The position numbers and the translations under genes were made by a program. A stretch of 64,000 bases of DNA from Lycium barbarum (lineage: Eukaryota; Streptophyta; Magnoliopsida; Solanales; Solanaceae): contig NC_083337.1 in the NCBI RefSeq assembly GCF_019175385.1, forward strand, positions 18,771,885 to 18,835,884. Direction: 5' to 3'. This document shows, piece by piece, positions 31,905 to 45,091 of the stretch. The notes beneath the pieces were generated by a model. The model did not search any database, had not been told where the DNA came from, and worked only from the letters and a program-made list of their open reading frames with translations. Every line of letters starts with the position of its first letter. Positions within the stretch are counted from its first letter, which is position 1.

Positions 31905-32284
31905 TATGATTTTAATAAACATAACAAACAAATAAAGGACATGGCGGAATAGAAAATACAACAGTTAAATATCTAGATTAGATCTGAGGCTAATGTAAGA
32001 AAAGAAAGGAAATTATATGGTTTGGCTACTTATCCTTTTGAAGAAACGCAATAATATGGAGTCCACGTTTTTTACTGTACAATGATTTCATTTGATCCTA
32101 CAAGTGGGTTGATACGCATGTGGCAATGAATCCACCATTATTGACTTAATGAGGATACTTTGGGAATTACATGGATATTGCTTGATTTTTTAATATATGG
32201 TTCATAGTTTTTTTTTTATTGCTTGATTTTTTAATAGGGGGTCCATTTTTTTTTTACATGAGTTTGGAGGTGGTGGGGTCCACC

Positions 32285-32319
<35 letters not shown>

Positions 32320-33343
32320 AGTAAACATAACAAATAAATGACATGGCGGAATAACAAATACAACAGTTAAATATCTAGATTAGATCTCAGGCTAATGTAA
32401 GAAAAGAAAGAAAATTTTATGGTTTGACTACTTAACCTTTTGAAGAAAAGTAATAATATGGAGTCCACGTTTTTTGCTGTACAATGATTTCATTTGCTCC
32501 CACTAATGAGTCGATACGCATGCGGCAATGAATCCACCATTATTGACTTAACGGGGATACTTTAACAATTACATGGTTATTGCTTGACTTTTTAATATGG
32601 GGTCCATGATTTTTTTTTAATATTGCTTGATTTTTTAAATATGGGGTCCACTTTTTTTATTTTTTATATTACTTAATTTTTTAACATGGGGTCCACTTTT
32701 TTTTTTTTAATAACATGAGTTGGAGTTTTTAATATGGGATCCACTTTTTTTTTTTTACATAAGTTTGGAGGTGGTGGGGTCCATCTTTTTATTTTTATTT
32801 TTTTAATAACATGAGTTGGAGGTGAACGACGAAACCATCTCCACTCATGCTTGTAAAAATTATTAATACTTTTTAAAATAGAAGACTTGTTTAAAAGGAA
32901 ACTATTTTCTTCTCTTTGAGACAAAACAATAGTAATATTTAAGCATCAATTGATATTTTGAATTTTAATTCGATTAATTTAAATGTGTAAAATATTCTAT
33001 TGTTAATGTATGTAGATTGGACCTAAACAATACTTATTATTTTTTATCAAATTTTGATTTGGATAATTCTAGTTCAAATTATTAAATTAATTTTACATGT
33101 TTAAAATGAAACAAAGTAGAAATTTGATTTTCTATTTAAACAAAGAACTACTATTTTTTAATTTTTGGTGAATGCTCTTGGTTTAGCTCATTTTACTTGT
33201 CGTGTTGTCCTTTGAACATTTTTTTTAGGAAACGTCAATTAGATTTATAATTTGACTAATTTATCTTATTTATTATTTGATCTACATTTAATATTATTTT
33301 TTCTTTTACGACATTAATCTCTTTGCACATTTATTAGAGTAAG

Positions 33344-33386
<43 letters not shown>

Positions 33387-33836
33387 CACACACACATATA
33401 TGTATATATACATATATATCTATATATGTATACATAACAAATAAATGACATGGCGGAATAGCAAATACAACAGGTAAATATCTAGATTAGATCTCAGGCT
33501 AATATAAGAAAAGAAAGGAATTGTATGGTTTGGCTACTTAACCTTTTGAAGAAAAGCAATAATATGGAGTCCATGTTTTTTGCCGTACAATGATTTCATT
33601 GCTCCCACTAATGGGTTGATATACATGCGGCAACGAATCCACCATTATTGACTTAATGAGGATACTTTGGGAATTACATGGATATTGCTTGATTTTTTAA
33701 TATGGGGTCCACGTTTTTTTTAATATTACTTGATTTTTTAATATAGGGTCCATGTTTTTTTTAATATTGCTTGATTTTTTAATATGGGGTCCACCTTTTT
33801 TTTACCATGAGTTTGGAGGTGGTGGGGTCCACCTTC

Positions 33837-33882
<46 letters not shown>

Positions 33883-34330
33883 TATATCTATTTTAGTAAA
33901 CATAACAAATAAATGACATGGCGGAATAGCAAATACAACAGTTAAATAGTGATTAGATCTCAGGCTAATATAAGAAAAGAAAGGAGATTGTATGGTTTGA
34001 CTACTTAACCTTTTAAAAAAAAAGCAATAATATGGAGTCCACGTTTTTTTGCTGTACAATGATTTCATTTGCTCCCACTAATGGGTCGATACGCATGCGG
34101 CAATGAATCCACCATTATTGACTTAATGGGGATACTTTGGGAATTAAATGGATATTGCTTGATTTTTTAATATGAGGTCAACGGTTTTTTTTTAATGAGT
34201 TTGGAGGTGGTGGGGTCCACCCTTTTTTTTAATAACATGAGTTGGAGTTTTTAATATGAGATCCACTTTTTTTTTTTAATAACATGAGTTGGAGGTGGAT
34301 GACGAAACCACCTCCACTCATGCTTCTATA
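31335..34330. repeat. Large tandem duplication (X-Y-Y' twice), unit about 1.5 kb
   Basis: Block X (GAAGACTTGTTC..., 31374 and 32881, offset about 1507 bp) is followed each time by two versions of block Y. Y begins after a TA microsatellite with AACATAACAAATAAATGACATGGCGGAATA and continues with CTAGATTAGATCT, GGAGTCCACGTTTTTTGC and several AATATGGGGTCCAC phrases. Y blocks start near 31915, 32325, 33433 and 33897. No ORF. The order is X-Y-Y'-X-Y-Y', so the Y pair formed first and the whole block was then copied. Confidence 0.85.
31840..31902. repeat. TA microsatellite
   Basis: About 31 TA units. Similar runs precede the other Y blocks (about 32289-32316, 33349-33382 and 33840-33873). Confidence 0.9.
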
Positions 34331-35639
34331 TAGTTGAAATATTTAATTACATGAGTAATTCTTTTCTCACAGTATGTTATATAGTATGTTATGTATAAAA
34401 TATTATATAAATTAAGAATCCAATGATTAATAAATAGTTGCTATCACACTGTTCTATTTGTTCGAAATCATTGATAATTTTTAAAGTTTATATATGTGAG
34501 AAGATATTAATACATGGATTAAGAATTTTGATTAATAAATCGGACCCATCAAAGTGGTCTATTTATTTGAGTCATTAGATTGTGCTTAATGTATCATATA
34601 TAAATTGTCTTGATAAGTGTATGACTGTATGCTAGTGATAGAGTTTTATTTATCAAAAGGTAATTTACCTTTAGAGACTAGTAACGCTTAATTAATTCAT
34701 GAGAAGAGATATTGAGGTTTTCACTTGAAAGGCAAAAGCATAATATTTTGGATTCTTAGGTGTATTAATCGAGAGAATAGAAACCTGAATCAAATTATTT
34801 AATCCTCAACTATGCCTAAAACAATTACATTTCAAATTTGGTCATAGTTTGGCGGTCACGAATTTCACGATCTCCAATTGACCTGAAATTTGGTGGGTCC
34901 ATCGAAAACAACCTAGTGAGCAATAATCACTGCTTTTGCAATGAGTGATGTCGTTCTTTCGGCATTTCGAGGTTGTTTAGATGAGTTTTAGACAATTTGT
35001 CGGATTAAACTTGATTTAAGTATGAAAATATTATCATTATATCAGTTTTATGTTAAGTCCGGAACATAATTACACATGATGATTTGACATGAATTGATAT
35101 GCAATAAGGATATAGATCAAATTATTTTTCCTTGAGTCGCCTGAATCAGTTATTTTCCTAATTTGATTATAGATTTAGAGATCTGAAATATCACGAACTC
35201 TGATTGATCTGAAATTCAGCAGGTTCATCGGAAATGACCCATTAAGCAATACTCACTGCTATGATTTGGGATGGTTTAGATGGTGTTTTAGGCATTTTTT
35301 CTATTTCTTGAAAATTATTTTAAGGAAAATAACTCGGCTATGATCTAGGGGTGATAGAAATTTGGCTATAATAGAAATGATTAGCTATTTTTAAAATGGC
35401 TTAATTGAAATGTCGCTCAAATTGCTTTCTTTAGATTACAACCTCATTTCCATAAATGGCCATGTTTGCCTTGAATTTCATTAAAGAAAGAATTTGGGCG
35501 AATCCTCTTTTTAACCGGCCAGGTCCAGTCCAATAACGGACCAGACCAGACCCATTCCCTCCATTTCTACAGCTTTAACAAAACAACCCTCAAATATACA
35601 AACGCAAGTTGGGTTTGTATTGTTGAGAGAAGGGTTATG
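34331..35639. other. No gene recognised; faint internal repeat
   Basis: AT-rich. Text around 34860-34960 (TTTCACGATCTCCAATTGACCTG, GGGTCCATCG, GAGCAATAATCACTGC) recurs in altered form around 35190-35275, an old 320-330-bp duplication. After 35500 GC content rises. Confidence 0.45.
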
Positions 35640-38600
35640 AAACCTGTAGCGGTTCTATTTTTTCCGATTCGCATTTGCACTTGCCTCATTTAAAAAGGAA
35701 AGTGTCCCGGGGAAGTACAGTTGTTAATCGTACCGGGAAAAAGGAAAAAATATACTTCTACGTAATGGTACTCTAAATGGACTTATTTTTAGAGTCGCCA
35801 CCTAATTTTTAGAAAATTAGGAAAAATCGAGTCGAAAAGGGTTCATTTAAAACAATTATTTTATGATTATTTTAAAAGAAACCTAATCTACACAGAGTCT
35901 AGGTAAGGGTTCTGGTGATCCCTCGGGGAAGGAGTTAGGCACCCCGGTATTAAGGATCCGCTCAATTGCGGTTTACCTACGGGTTCTGATAATATGTCCA
36001 TATAGATATAAATTGGTTGTGATAAAAATAGTTTTGTTTTATATCTCCGCAAATAGAAATTAGTCATTTATGCAAAAATATCCCGTTTCAAGAATTAAAA
36101 GTGGTAAAATTTTGCCCAAAATTAGACGTTTAGGATGTTGGACTAGAACACTTAGGCTAATACCCGAAGGCTCTTAGCCTAAGCAAGACCGTACGTAAGT
36201 CCACCCAAAAAAATAGTTAGAGTATAGGAAAGTAGTTTTAGGAAAATAGGTTAGATATACTATTATAGTCCATAATATTCTACATATATAGTCCATTTTA
36301 TTTCTATCCTTTTCTAAGTTTTAGTCAATTTTTATTTTTAGGCCTAAGTCTAAATAATCATAATTAGTCCTATCAGTGTTGAGTATTGGTCCAAATCGGC
36401 CCATATGTCATAAGTCCACAAGTCTTGTAAATGTTCATTTTAGCCCCAAATTCCACAAAATAGGCAATTTTTGTCCTTTCCAGTCAGTCCCAACTTGTAA
36501 TGAGGTCTCAAAATTAGTCTTAATTTTTGTAGTAAAATTATTTTGGCGACTTTAAAATACGACAATCTCATAAGGGTCCCAATTGACACAATAACTACAA
36601 ATAATAACTAAAATGCATAATTTAAAAGAGATATAGAATTTGGGCCAACCAAGCCCAAAAGAAAATGTTTATGCACTCAGGTTCGTCTTAATTTCAACGT
36701 ATGCTCCATTTTGCTCCAAGTTTGGGGTTGACTCGATCTAGATACGTTAGTGGACCCCATTGGGGCCCACCAACGGGTTTGAGTAGACAAGGATGCAAAC
36801 GAGTATACACAATATTAGAATACATCCACAAATTAAACTTGAACAATTAAAGTCTACAACTATTACATAGCCAAAAAATAAAATTACAACTTATTGGGCC
36901 TAGCCCGTTAATAATAACAAACGACATCAGATAACCAAAATGACCCAAATATGAAATAGACCCAAAATAGTAAGGATAATAAGTCAAAACTGGGGACGAA
37001 GATAATAGGCCCAAATAACAGGCCCAAGCCATTCTCTTTTTTTTTTAAAAATCGAAGTGTCAAGTGGTGGTATACATAGTATACCACAAATATACCAGCT
37101 GACTTACCCAAATTCTCTATGTATCAAGACTAAGATATATATGATATACGCCAATATACCATTAGATGTGAAGAGCAAAACCTTTCAAAAGGAGGGGGGG
37201 GGGGGGGGGGGGGGAAGGGGGCATACCCTTCACGTATACCTGGTATACACCAAATATTCCATCAACCTTAACTCTAAAACATTATATTCTGATCATATAC
37301 TAGTTATAACTTGCCTAGAAATTCCTAGAAAAAACAAATCAAGAATAGCCAAGGTCTCATTTAACTTCTCAAACCAAAAGCTGGGATTTCTACTCAATTT
37401 TAACATCTTAGGCAAGTCCTACATCTAGGGTGTTAATCAAATAACTAGTCAAAGTAAATCATATAGGATTGTATTTAGCTTCAAACTAAAAGTTTAACTA
37501 AAAGAAGCAAACAGGGTCTAAATAGATGCCAAGCAGTGCAAGAGTAAGCGGAGTAAAGTGAAGCTAATGTCTAGTCAGACATATGCTAGCAGAACTAGGT
37601 ACTATAAGTGTCAAGTAAGGCTGAAACAAACACCAAACCAGAGCAGGACAACAGTTCAAAACTAGCATGGACAAGCAGGGGTAACACACCAGAATAGGGA
37701 CAAAGAAATGCCAAGCCAAGGGGTGAACAGGGTACACAGGGCACATGATAATTTCCCAGGTCCAAAATATTGATCAATATGGTCATATGAGTCACAACAA
37801 AGGGAGTTTAAGGTTGAATACTTGGTATCAAGTCCTGTTGAAGGCTATGAGGTGCATGATACTCAATTTAGGTTCAGAATGTTACATCAAGATATGGTAG
37901 GGCATGATCAAAATATAGAGAGCAAGTATTTGGATCATAGAATTAATTAAGTAGAAGGCAAACAAGCAAGAAACGGACTCCACACTTAATCTTTTAGAAT
38001 ACATCTTTTAGTCTTTGTATAGGCTTCCCTATGTTCAATCTCTATGTGATTTATAATGTACATGATATCCAAAAACTGTGACCAAGAACCAATTTAGAAG
38101 AGCACTAATCATGAAGACAAATCCCAGTGTTCAAATATAATCATAGGCCCCCTAGTTCCACTAATGTAGATCAACAAGTCTTCAAATTCAAACCTTAAGT
38201 GAAATCAATAATCAAAGGGATGGAGTGAGGATTAGACAACCTAGGAATTCATTTTTTAAGTCAACAAAGGTTAAATTAGTGCTAGGAACCATTCTTTATG
38301 TTCATTTACTATCAACAGGTCATCTCAGAAGCAACTTAGAGGTCCAAAGTCATTTTAGGCTACTTTTGGCTCAAAAGTCTGAGTGTGGTCAAAAGAAATA
38401 GCTCAAGTTAAACTAATTCATTCCCAGAACTACACAAACAAGCAAAAGCACAAATGGAAACTTAAATAAGATTCAACAAATCACAGCAAGGATAAAAGAA
38501 GACCTGATACTATCCTAGATTCAATCTAATACATTAGGCATAGTTTAATTTCAAACAACCAAATAAGGGCAAAATGCCTAAGGAGCAGCCTTAGATCTCA

Positions 38601-40716
38601 TAAGAAAATAGTAAGGGAAGTATATCACAAAAAGCAAGTATCACACTTGATCTTCTAGAACAGCTTTTAGTTCTAGTTTAGGTTCTTTACACCTAGCCTT
38701 ATTAGATGATCACATTAAGTAAAGGGAACCAAGAAAGCTATAACAATTTCAAGTATTAATACAAATCATAAGTGGCAAAACAATCATGGACATTGCAGAC
38801 AAGTAACTATTATGGGTCAAGACCAATGGTATGTAAGGCATAAGCAGATCAAAAGTGAAAGGGAACTCCAGGCAGGAATAGTGACAAGTCCAAAAAAACA
38901 AAAAACAAATCCAAGACTACAACCAAAGAATTCATGACATTGTCCTAGGTGTAGTAGATGATTTACTAGCCAAGACTAGTTCAAACAAATCAACAAGGGA
39001 CAAGTTACTAACATTACAAGGAAGTTAAGTGCAAGCAGGATCATTCGAGCATAGTTCTAGCTTTTAAAACTCATTTTTTCAGTCTACCAGGTGATTGTGA
39101 TAGGTAAGGGAGATTAAGCAAATTATAGGCAATGTCAGTATAAGGAGGGTTCAATACACAAATGATAAGTCACACAGATACTGTACACAAATAGCAAATA
39201 GGACACAAGATGGAAATGAGACAACATTCCCAGCAATACTGATCTTTTCCCAAATTTCTTATCACATTTTTAAGTCAAGAAACACAAGCTTTTCTTTTAT
39301 AATCTAGAATGAAAAAGGTAGGGAACCAAGGTTCATTTTAAAGATTCTTAGGATTGATAGATTCCATACTCCTCAAACCTTTCTCCAATCCCAGTTACAG
39401 ATTGTATTAACAAGGAAATCATGAAAAATCATTTATTTTTTTGTACAAAATAGCTACTGGTTTTCAAGGTAAGACAAACTAAGTACCAGAGGCCATGGAC
39501 ATCTATATTTTAGGCTAAATGGTTATTACAGAGAAACAAAAAGCACATCTCAGAGTTTTCTCAAAGTCATTTCATTTTTTGAAGATCATCCTTAGATAGT
39601 GTAATAGGGTTCACTTGCAATAGGCACTGTTAATACTAAAAGATCAAACAAGATGCTCCAAAGATGCTTAAACATACCAGGGCACATAAAAATTTGATTT
39701 AAAAGTCTTTTAGCTAGTTTCATACTTAAAGTTTTCAAATTACTTTAAAGGACACTAAATATCACAAGACATCTCTAAGGAGGAATTTAGTTCATTGTCA
39801 ACAAATGAAGGAAAAAACCAACTCACTTTGGCCTCAAGACAATTTCAAACAAAGATAGGAGGATTCATTTTCAAAACCATTTCTTGACTTTTGACCCTCA
39901 AAACCTATTTTAGACTCTAAATTATATTAAGCAAGCATGAAATCTCTATCCTTTGGACTAGAACCACTATATAGGATGATCAAAATTCAGAAAAAACTCA
40001 ACAACTACCTTTAAGTGAGAAACCTCAGAATCTAATGAGAATAATAACAATATAATCAGAATCAAAGATAAACAAAAGAACATCTTAAGAACCCTTAACT
40101 GCAACACCAAAGTTCATAGGAATCCACATAAACAAACTTATTTTTTAGAAAATCCAATGTAATAGTAGACTAGAAACAAAAACAGACTCTTTTTCCTCAT
40201 TTAAAACCCTTTCACTTATTAATATCTACCAACAACGCTACAAGCTGCACAAAACCACCCTTATAACAAAATTTTAAGAAAAAACCTTAGACTCCTATAT
40301 TCAAACATTTCTTCCTATCTTTGAACTAATAAGTTAATGATATCCTTTTGGCCCAACATAATCTAATACTCAATTCATTTTACAACTAAAAATGATAAAG
40401 CAAGCACAGAAACAATAATACTGAACACTAGACTAATCATTTATAATATTCCAAATGGCAAACAGATTTAAACAAAACATTTCATAACTTGAAATCAAAA
40501 AGAAAAAGAACTAGAACAGGATTTTACCTTTATTTGGGGCAGCCTAAAGATCAAAATGGAGAGATTCAATCAGCTTTCAAAAACCAGCACTTAAAACCTC
40601 TTAAAACAGCCTTACTTTTTCAAAACCTTGTATAATGTGTGTATATTATAATCACATGAGTAGGTATGTCTTATAGCATTCTCAAAGTAGTCTCTTTTTA
40701 GTATCTAGGTAGTGTG

Positions 40717-40722
<6 letters not shown>

Positions 40723-40795
<73 letters not shown>
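40723..40795. repeat. AT microsatellite (about 36 units)
   Basis: A continuous alternating AT run. Its length is likely to vary between individuals and assemblies. Confidence 0.92.
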
Positions 40796-40797
<2 letters not shown>

Positions 40798-40887
40798 TCT
40801 TTCTAGTGTATAGGAGAGTTATATATTATGAGAGTTTTTGGATTTTAGCCACAGGTCCGGATCCCCTAAAAATGGCACAAATGCTTT

Positions 40888-40898
40888 CTATTTATAGT
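40888..40898 (-). promoter_or_regulatory. TATA box of the 6.5-kb LTR
   Basis: On the minus strand ACTATAAATAG, followed by text less AT-poor than the U3 before it. Its place, about 1.27 kb from the right border, is similar to the box in the 3.77-kb LTRs (about 0.7 kb). Confidence 0.45.
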
Positions 40899-42169
40899 AA
40901 TCAATTAGGGCTTTAGGGACAAAAGAGGGAAAATCCCTCATCCAAACTGATTTCCCCCCAAAATACCCTAATTTCCATATTACAAAATTTAAAAACGAGT
41001 AAAGGACCAGATTTTTCTCTCAGCATTGTACTACCTTCTCCTGTACTCAACAAAAATTAGATAAATTCCAATGGATAGTACTAAAATACACACAAAAAAA
41101 TTCAATAAATTCCCAAACACTAGGATAGTACAGTGAGTCACACAAACAGCCAAAATTAGTACACTACAACGTTCACACAATACACTAACAGATAAAATCC
41201 CCAAAATTCCCTTAACCAATTCGAACGTTTGCGATTTCCCCCTTTAATTCTCCCCATTTGTGTGTCATGGTGCCAAGATAACAGCATGCTCAAAGGCCCC
41301 TATCCATGGCTCCCATGACACGGGGAAAACAAGAGTAACCTCCCAAATTAGGGTTTCGAATTGAACATGAAAACACGATTAAAACCTAAAATAAAACCTG
41401 CCATTAGTATTAGGAAAACAAGGGGAGCAAAACCCCTCAAGAATTTGCTTGAAAGCAGCCATGAAATGGCTACGATGAAGATCGCAAGAAGAACTCAACC
41501 CTAAATCGCCATTGCTGGCCAAGAAAAAAAGAAAGACGATCAGTTCCACAAAATAAACGAGGGGGCCAAAGTTATCTCTTGATAACTTTGGTCCCCTTTA
41601 AATATATATAGTACCCCCCCCCCCCCCCCCCCCCCACACACACACACAAATGTCTTAAGAAATAAAAAGGCCCCTCAGGTTTAGAAAATGTTTTCTTAAA
41701 GGACCCTGTACACAATTTAAAAAAAACACTAAATACTCAACTTTGTCAAACTACATATTCGTTTAGAACGCCTTCGTAGACCCTTTTTTGTAAATTTAAA
41801 ATTTGGAATATGTCGCTTTAAAATACAAGCTTTAATATCAGCCCAATATTGACATAGTTCCGGATAATTTTTAAGGATGTGAAAAAATGCGGTAAAAAAT
41901 GAACCGTAATTTGTATGTCGTTTTAATTGCTGAATTTCCCGAATTTAGACGGAGCGGGATACGCATCTTCTTTTGAATTGTATTTATGAATGTAAATAAC
42001 TCGTAATTTCTTGCAATTGTTAGTTTTTATACAAATAATGATTAAACGCCAATTTTTGCAATTTTCTCGAGATTTTTAAATTTTTAAGGGCATCTTTACT
42101 CCGTCTTGAACTCAGGAAATTTAGAAAATTAAAATACGCATTTTATGAGGTGAAAATTAGGTGTCAACA

Positions 42170-42770
42170 AAACCCTAGAACCGCCTCAGCCTTTTCTCTC
42201 TCTCTACATCATTTTCCCAAGAATGACATCAGTACAGTGTACGTTTTTGCTTTCTCAATGTTGTCGATCCATTTTGGGTAAGAGAAATTAAAGCTCTCGC
42301 CCTCTCTCATCTACACCACCGTTGAACAACCTCACGTTGACCTTGTCTCTCTTTGCTTTTTCTGCATTTCGTTAATGGATTTTGTCTGGTTGTAATTTCA
42401 AATGTTGGGTTTTGATTGGTTAGTCACACAATTGGAGGGAATTCTAGAAGAATTCCCCCCAATTCCACTATTTTTACATCGGTACAAATCCTAGCTATTG
42501 GATTTTTGGAATTCTATATAAACCCCCATTTCCTCATTTTATAGACACGAAAAAAATACTAAAATCTTAGCAAAAACCCATTTCTAGGTTTTACACGGAA
42601 TTTGTGAGCATACTTAGGGTTTTGGTTTGCTCGAAACATTTATTAGTTTTAAAATTTGGTTTTAGTTTTCTAAAACGTTTTCATTGTCTTTGTGTTCGTG
42701 TGGCTGTGAGGTGTGGAGGAGATAAAAGGCTCTCAAACTCCATTCTCGACCAGGCTACCACAGTAAAAGG
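42170..42770 (+). promoter_or_regulatory. Promoter-like region with TATA box and leader
   Basis: After the target duplication come AACCCTAGAACCGCC and CT-rich leader text. A TATA box (TTCTATATAAACCCCC, about 42511-42526) is followed by about 250 bp ending in a donor-like AAAAG|GTAAAAAT (about 42769). This could be the promoter and first exon of a host gene with a long 5' UTR intron, or the promoter of another LTR. No coding exon can be tied to it in this window. Confidence 0.35.
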
Positions 42771-43270
42771 TAAAAATCCCTCCTTTCTTTCTTTATTTGC
42801 TTAATTTACTGCTTATTTGTTTGTTAGTTTGCTTATTTGTTTTAGTTCTAGTTTAGTTCTAGTTCATTGTTTAGTTATATTCTTAAGTATTTTTGCATAG
42901 TCAGTATGTGATCAGGTGTTTTTATTTAGTATTGTTAGTAGTAGATTAGTCTAGTTAGTTAGTAGGATTCTAATGTGTAATCTGCTTAGTTTGTTTAATT
43001 CAAGCATGTTTAGTTAATATATTCAGTGGTTATCATATTGTATAATGTTCAGTTTGGATCTTCATGTTTGTGTATGTTGATGAGTTTAATCCTGCTTAAT
43101 AAGAGTAATATATAGCTCGTTTGAAACCGAGTCTGGTCTCATATGTTCATATATTGTGGTACGTCTTGAACTAGGTAAAGATGTAAAACTTGTATGTTGT
43201 TTCCAAGTGGTGTTGGATTAGTTCACTGGGGCTAATGTGTCTTTTGTTGAATAGTTTGAACAGCAGTGCT
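42771..43270. other. Intron-like, nothing recognised
   Basis: T-rich with repeated TTTAGTTCTAGTT and GTTAGTTTGCTT words, typical of plant introns or leaders. No ORF. Confidence 0.4.
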
Positions 43271-44457
43271 TGTTGCTCCCAAACGCACACAAAAGTATAT
43301 GCGATCGTACAAGTAATATAGGATTTAAAGTCCAGATATCGTACTCATAGAGACTTATGGTTAACCGTCAACTAAATTAAACTAATACTAATTATCTAAA
43401 CAAGAAATAAAATCTAAATTATATTTATAAACTAAATAAAAATAAAAGAAAGCAAATAATGAACTTCAACCAAGAAAGAGTTGATTTTTATTAGTAAGGC
43501 CTATATTCTTATAGTCGCCAGAGGTAACAAGAATGCATTTACTTCTTTGTATTCAACTAAGCAAGGCTAAAGGGTATATTCCTATCCTCATTAGCAAAAC
43601 GATTAATCGAACAAGCTTTATTTATTCTTATTACGCATGCAAATTCTCTATACGTAGTTCAATTCACACATCACAGATAGTGTCTAATTATTTCGTCAAA
43701 TGATCAAACAATTAAGATCAAGAATAAATAAATAACCCAGAGATAGAAAATCAATAGATATAAACGATAATCAAACGTCAACTTTCATGTTTATTTCAAA
43801 ACCCTAGAACTAAAGTGTTTAGCTCCACATAGACATGGAGGAAAAATAACAAATCATCCAAATAAAAACGTAAAAATGAGTATTACAGAGAAAAGAAGGT
43901 AAAACCTGTAACTACGGCCTCCACGGCGGCTCCAAGCCCTGTCTAGGTCAAAAGCTATGTCAAAATCGTGTAAAATATGTATTTATAAGATACCAAAAGA
44001 CCTGAGCTTTTAAAAATCAAATCCAATTCGAATCGAAAAAAACAGCTGGCTCGCGTTGCACCCGCCTTGCGGGTGCAACGCGCACAGTAAAATTAGAATC
44101 AGAGAGTTTCTTTGCTAGCGGCACTGCCGCGACGTGTGTTCATCAGGTACGTTCTTCCTTTTCTTTGCCAATGCTTTCCTTTTCAATTCTTTTGTTTTGT
44201 CTTCTATTTGGGAGGCAATGGTTAGGGGACGGACCCCTTCGTCTCCCCTCTTTTTATTTCTTCTTCTTATTTTATTTTTCCTTCCGCGTTTTATTCAATT
44301 TTACTCCAAATCTCTTCGTCTTTACCCGCTTTATTCCTACGTAATAAAAATATACTATTAAGCACAATTCAATATAATTAATACGTAAAAAACGACTAAA
44401 AGTACAAAAATGTGAGGCACACAATGAATAAATATATATATTTTCGGTCGAACATCA
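43271..44457 (-). repeat. Solo LTR related to the Athila-like element
   Basis: It begins TGTTGCTCCCAAACGCACAC as the LTRs at 13371/18063 do, follows the same order of blocks (GTCCAGATATC, TATTCAACTAAG, ACAGATAGTGTCTAA, ATCAAGAATAAATAA) and ends GGTCGAACATCA. The flanks are GTGCT (43266-43270) and GTGCC (44458-44462), a target duplication with one change. TATA box on the minus strand at 43979-43989; a perfect 14-bp hairpin (44052-44082) lies 63 bp upstream of it. No internal region is left, so it is the product of LTR-LTR recombination. Confidence 0.88.
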
Positions 44458-44462
44458 GTGCC

Positions 44463-45091
44463 TTTTAGTATGATTATTGTCTCTATGTAGTTGTTATTAA
44501 GTTCAGGCTATCAAATGTTATCCTATGTCTGAAATGTTTTATGTGTCTGTATGATTAGTTTGGTAAGATCAGTGTAGTCTATTGGCCTCAACAAGTTTCA
44601 AATGTGCTCTGATTTAGATTAAATTTGGTCTTCATGGAAAGCATAGACTTGTGATAATGTTAATCATGCTAAAGTACCCTGTCTTGAGTCTTGAACCTGT
44701 CATCTATCTTATCCAGTGTCCCTATGTGTGTAAGCTTATTCAGAAATAGCTTAGTCCTTGTTGAATGCTAATGCTTTTGTTTAAAGTAGCTTAAGCATTA
44801 TTCGACACTTGTAGGTTGTTGATCCAATTAGACGTTGTGCATCTCATGAACTTGCCATTTTGTTTTAACTTAATTTCTCAACATGAACTTGATTTTGTCC
44901 TGATCTACAAGCTTATGCTAGCATTGGTGGTTTGATTTGTCTTGGGTTTTTGCATAAATGGAAATCAGTTTATCTCTTACTAGGCTTGAGTCAACACGTC
45001 CTATCTGATTTGATGTGAAATGAATATGAAATGACCAGATGATAGTATAGGTGTGTGAAGGTGGTAAATCATAAGCATTGAGTTTAAATGC
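44463..45091. other. Nothing recognised between two solo LTRs
   Basis: T-rich, intron-like sequence that would join 43270 on the left and 62973 on the right before the LTR insertions. No coding text. Confidence 0.45.

Larger units (their letters stand above)
35645..42169 (-). repeat. Apparent solo LTR, 6.5 kb, Tat/Ogre-like
   Basis: The plus strand runs from TGTAGCGGTTC to AATTAGGTGTCAACA, with AAACC on both sides (35640-35644 and 42170-42174), an exact 5-bp target duplication. Inside the left end are GAGTCGCCACCTAATTTT (about 35793), GGTAAGGGTTCTGGTG and GTTAGGCACCCCGG, in the same order as in the LTRs at 45097 and 45778. A TATA box on the minus strand lies at 40888-40898. No gag, pol, primer site or second LTR copy is seen, so the whole length appears to be one LTR left by recombination. 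It is 6525 bp, very long for an LTR. It contains a poly-G run (about 37193-37214), a TA microsatellite (40723-40795) and a poly-C run (about 41611-41635). Confidence 0.75.

Noticed and set aside
42165..42180. Telomere-like AAACCCTAG
   Set aside because: A single occurrence at a target-site duplication, not an array.
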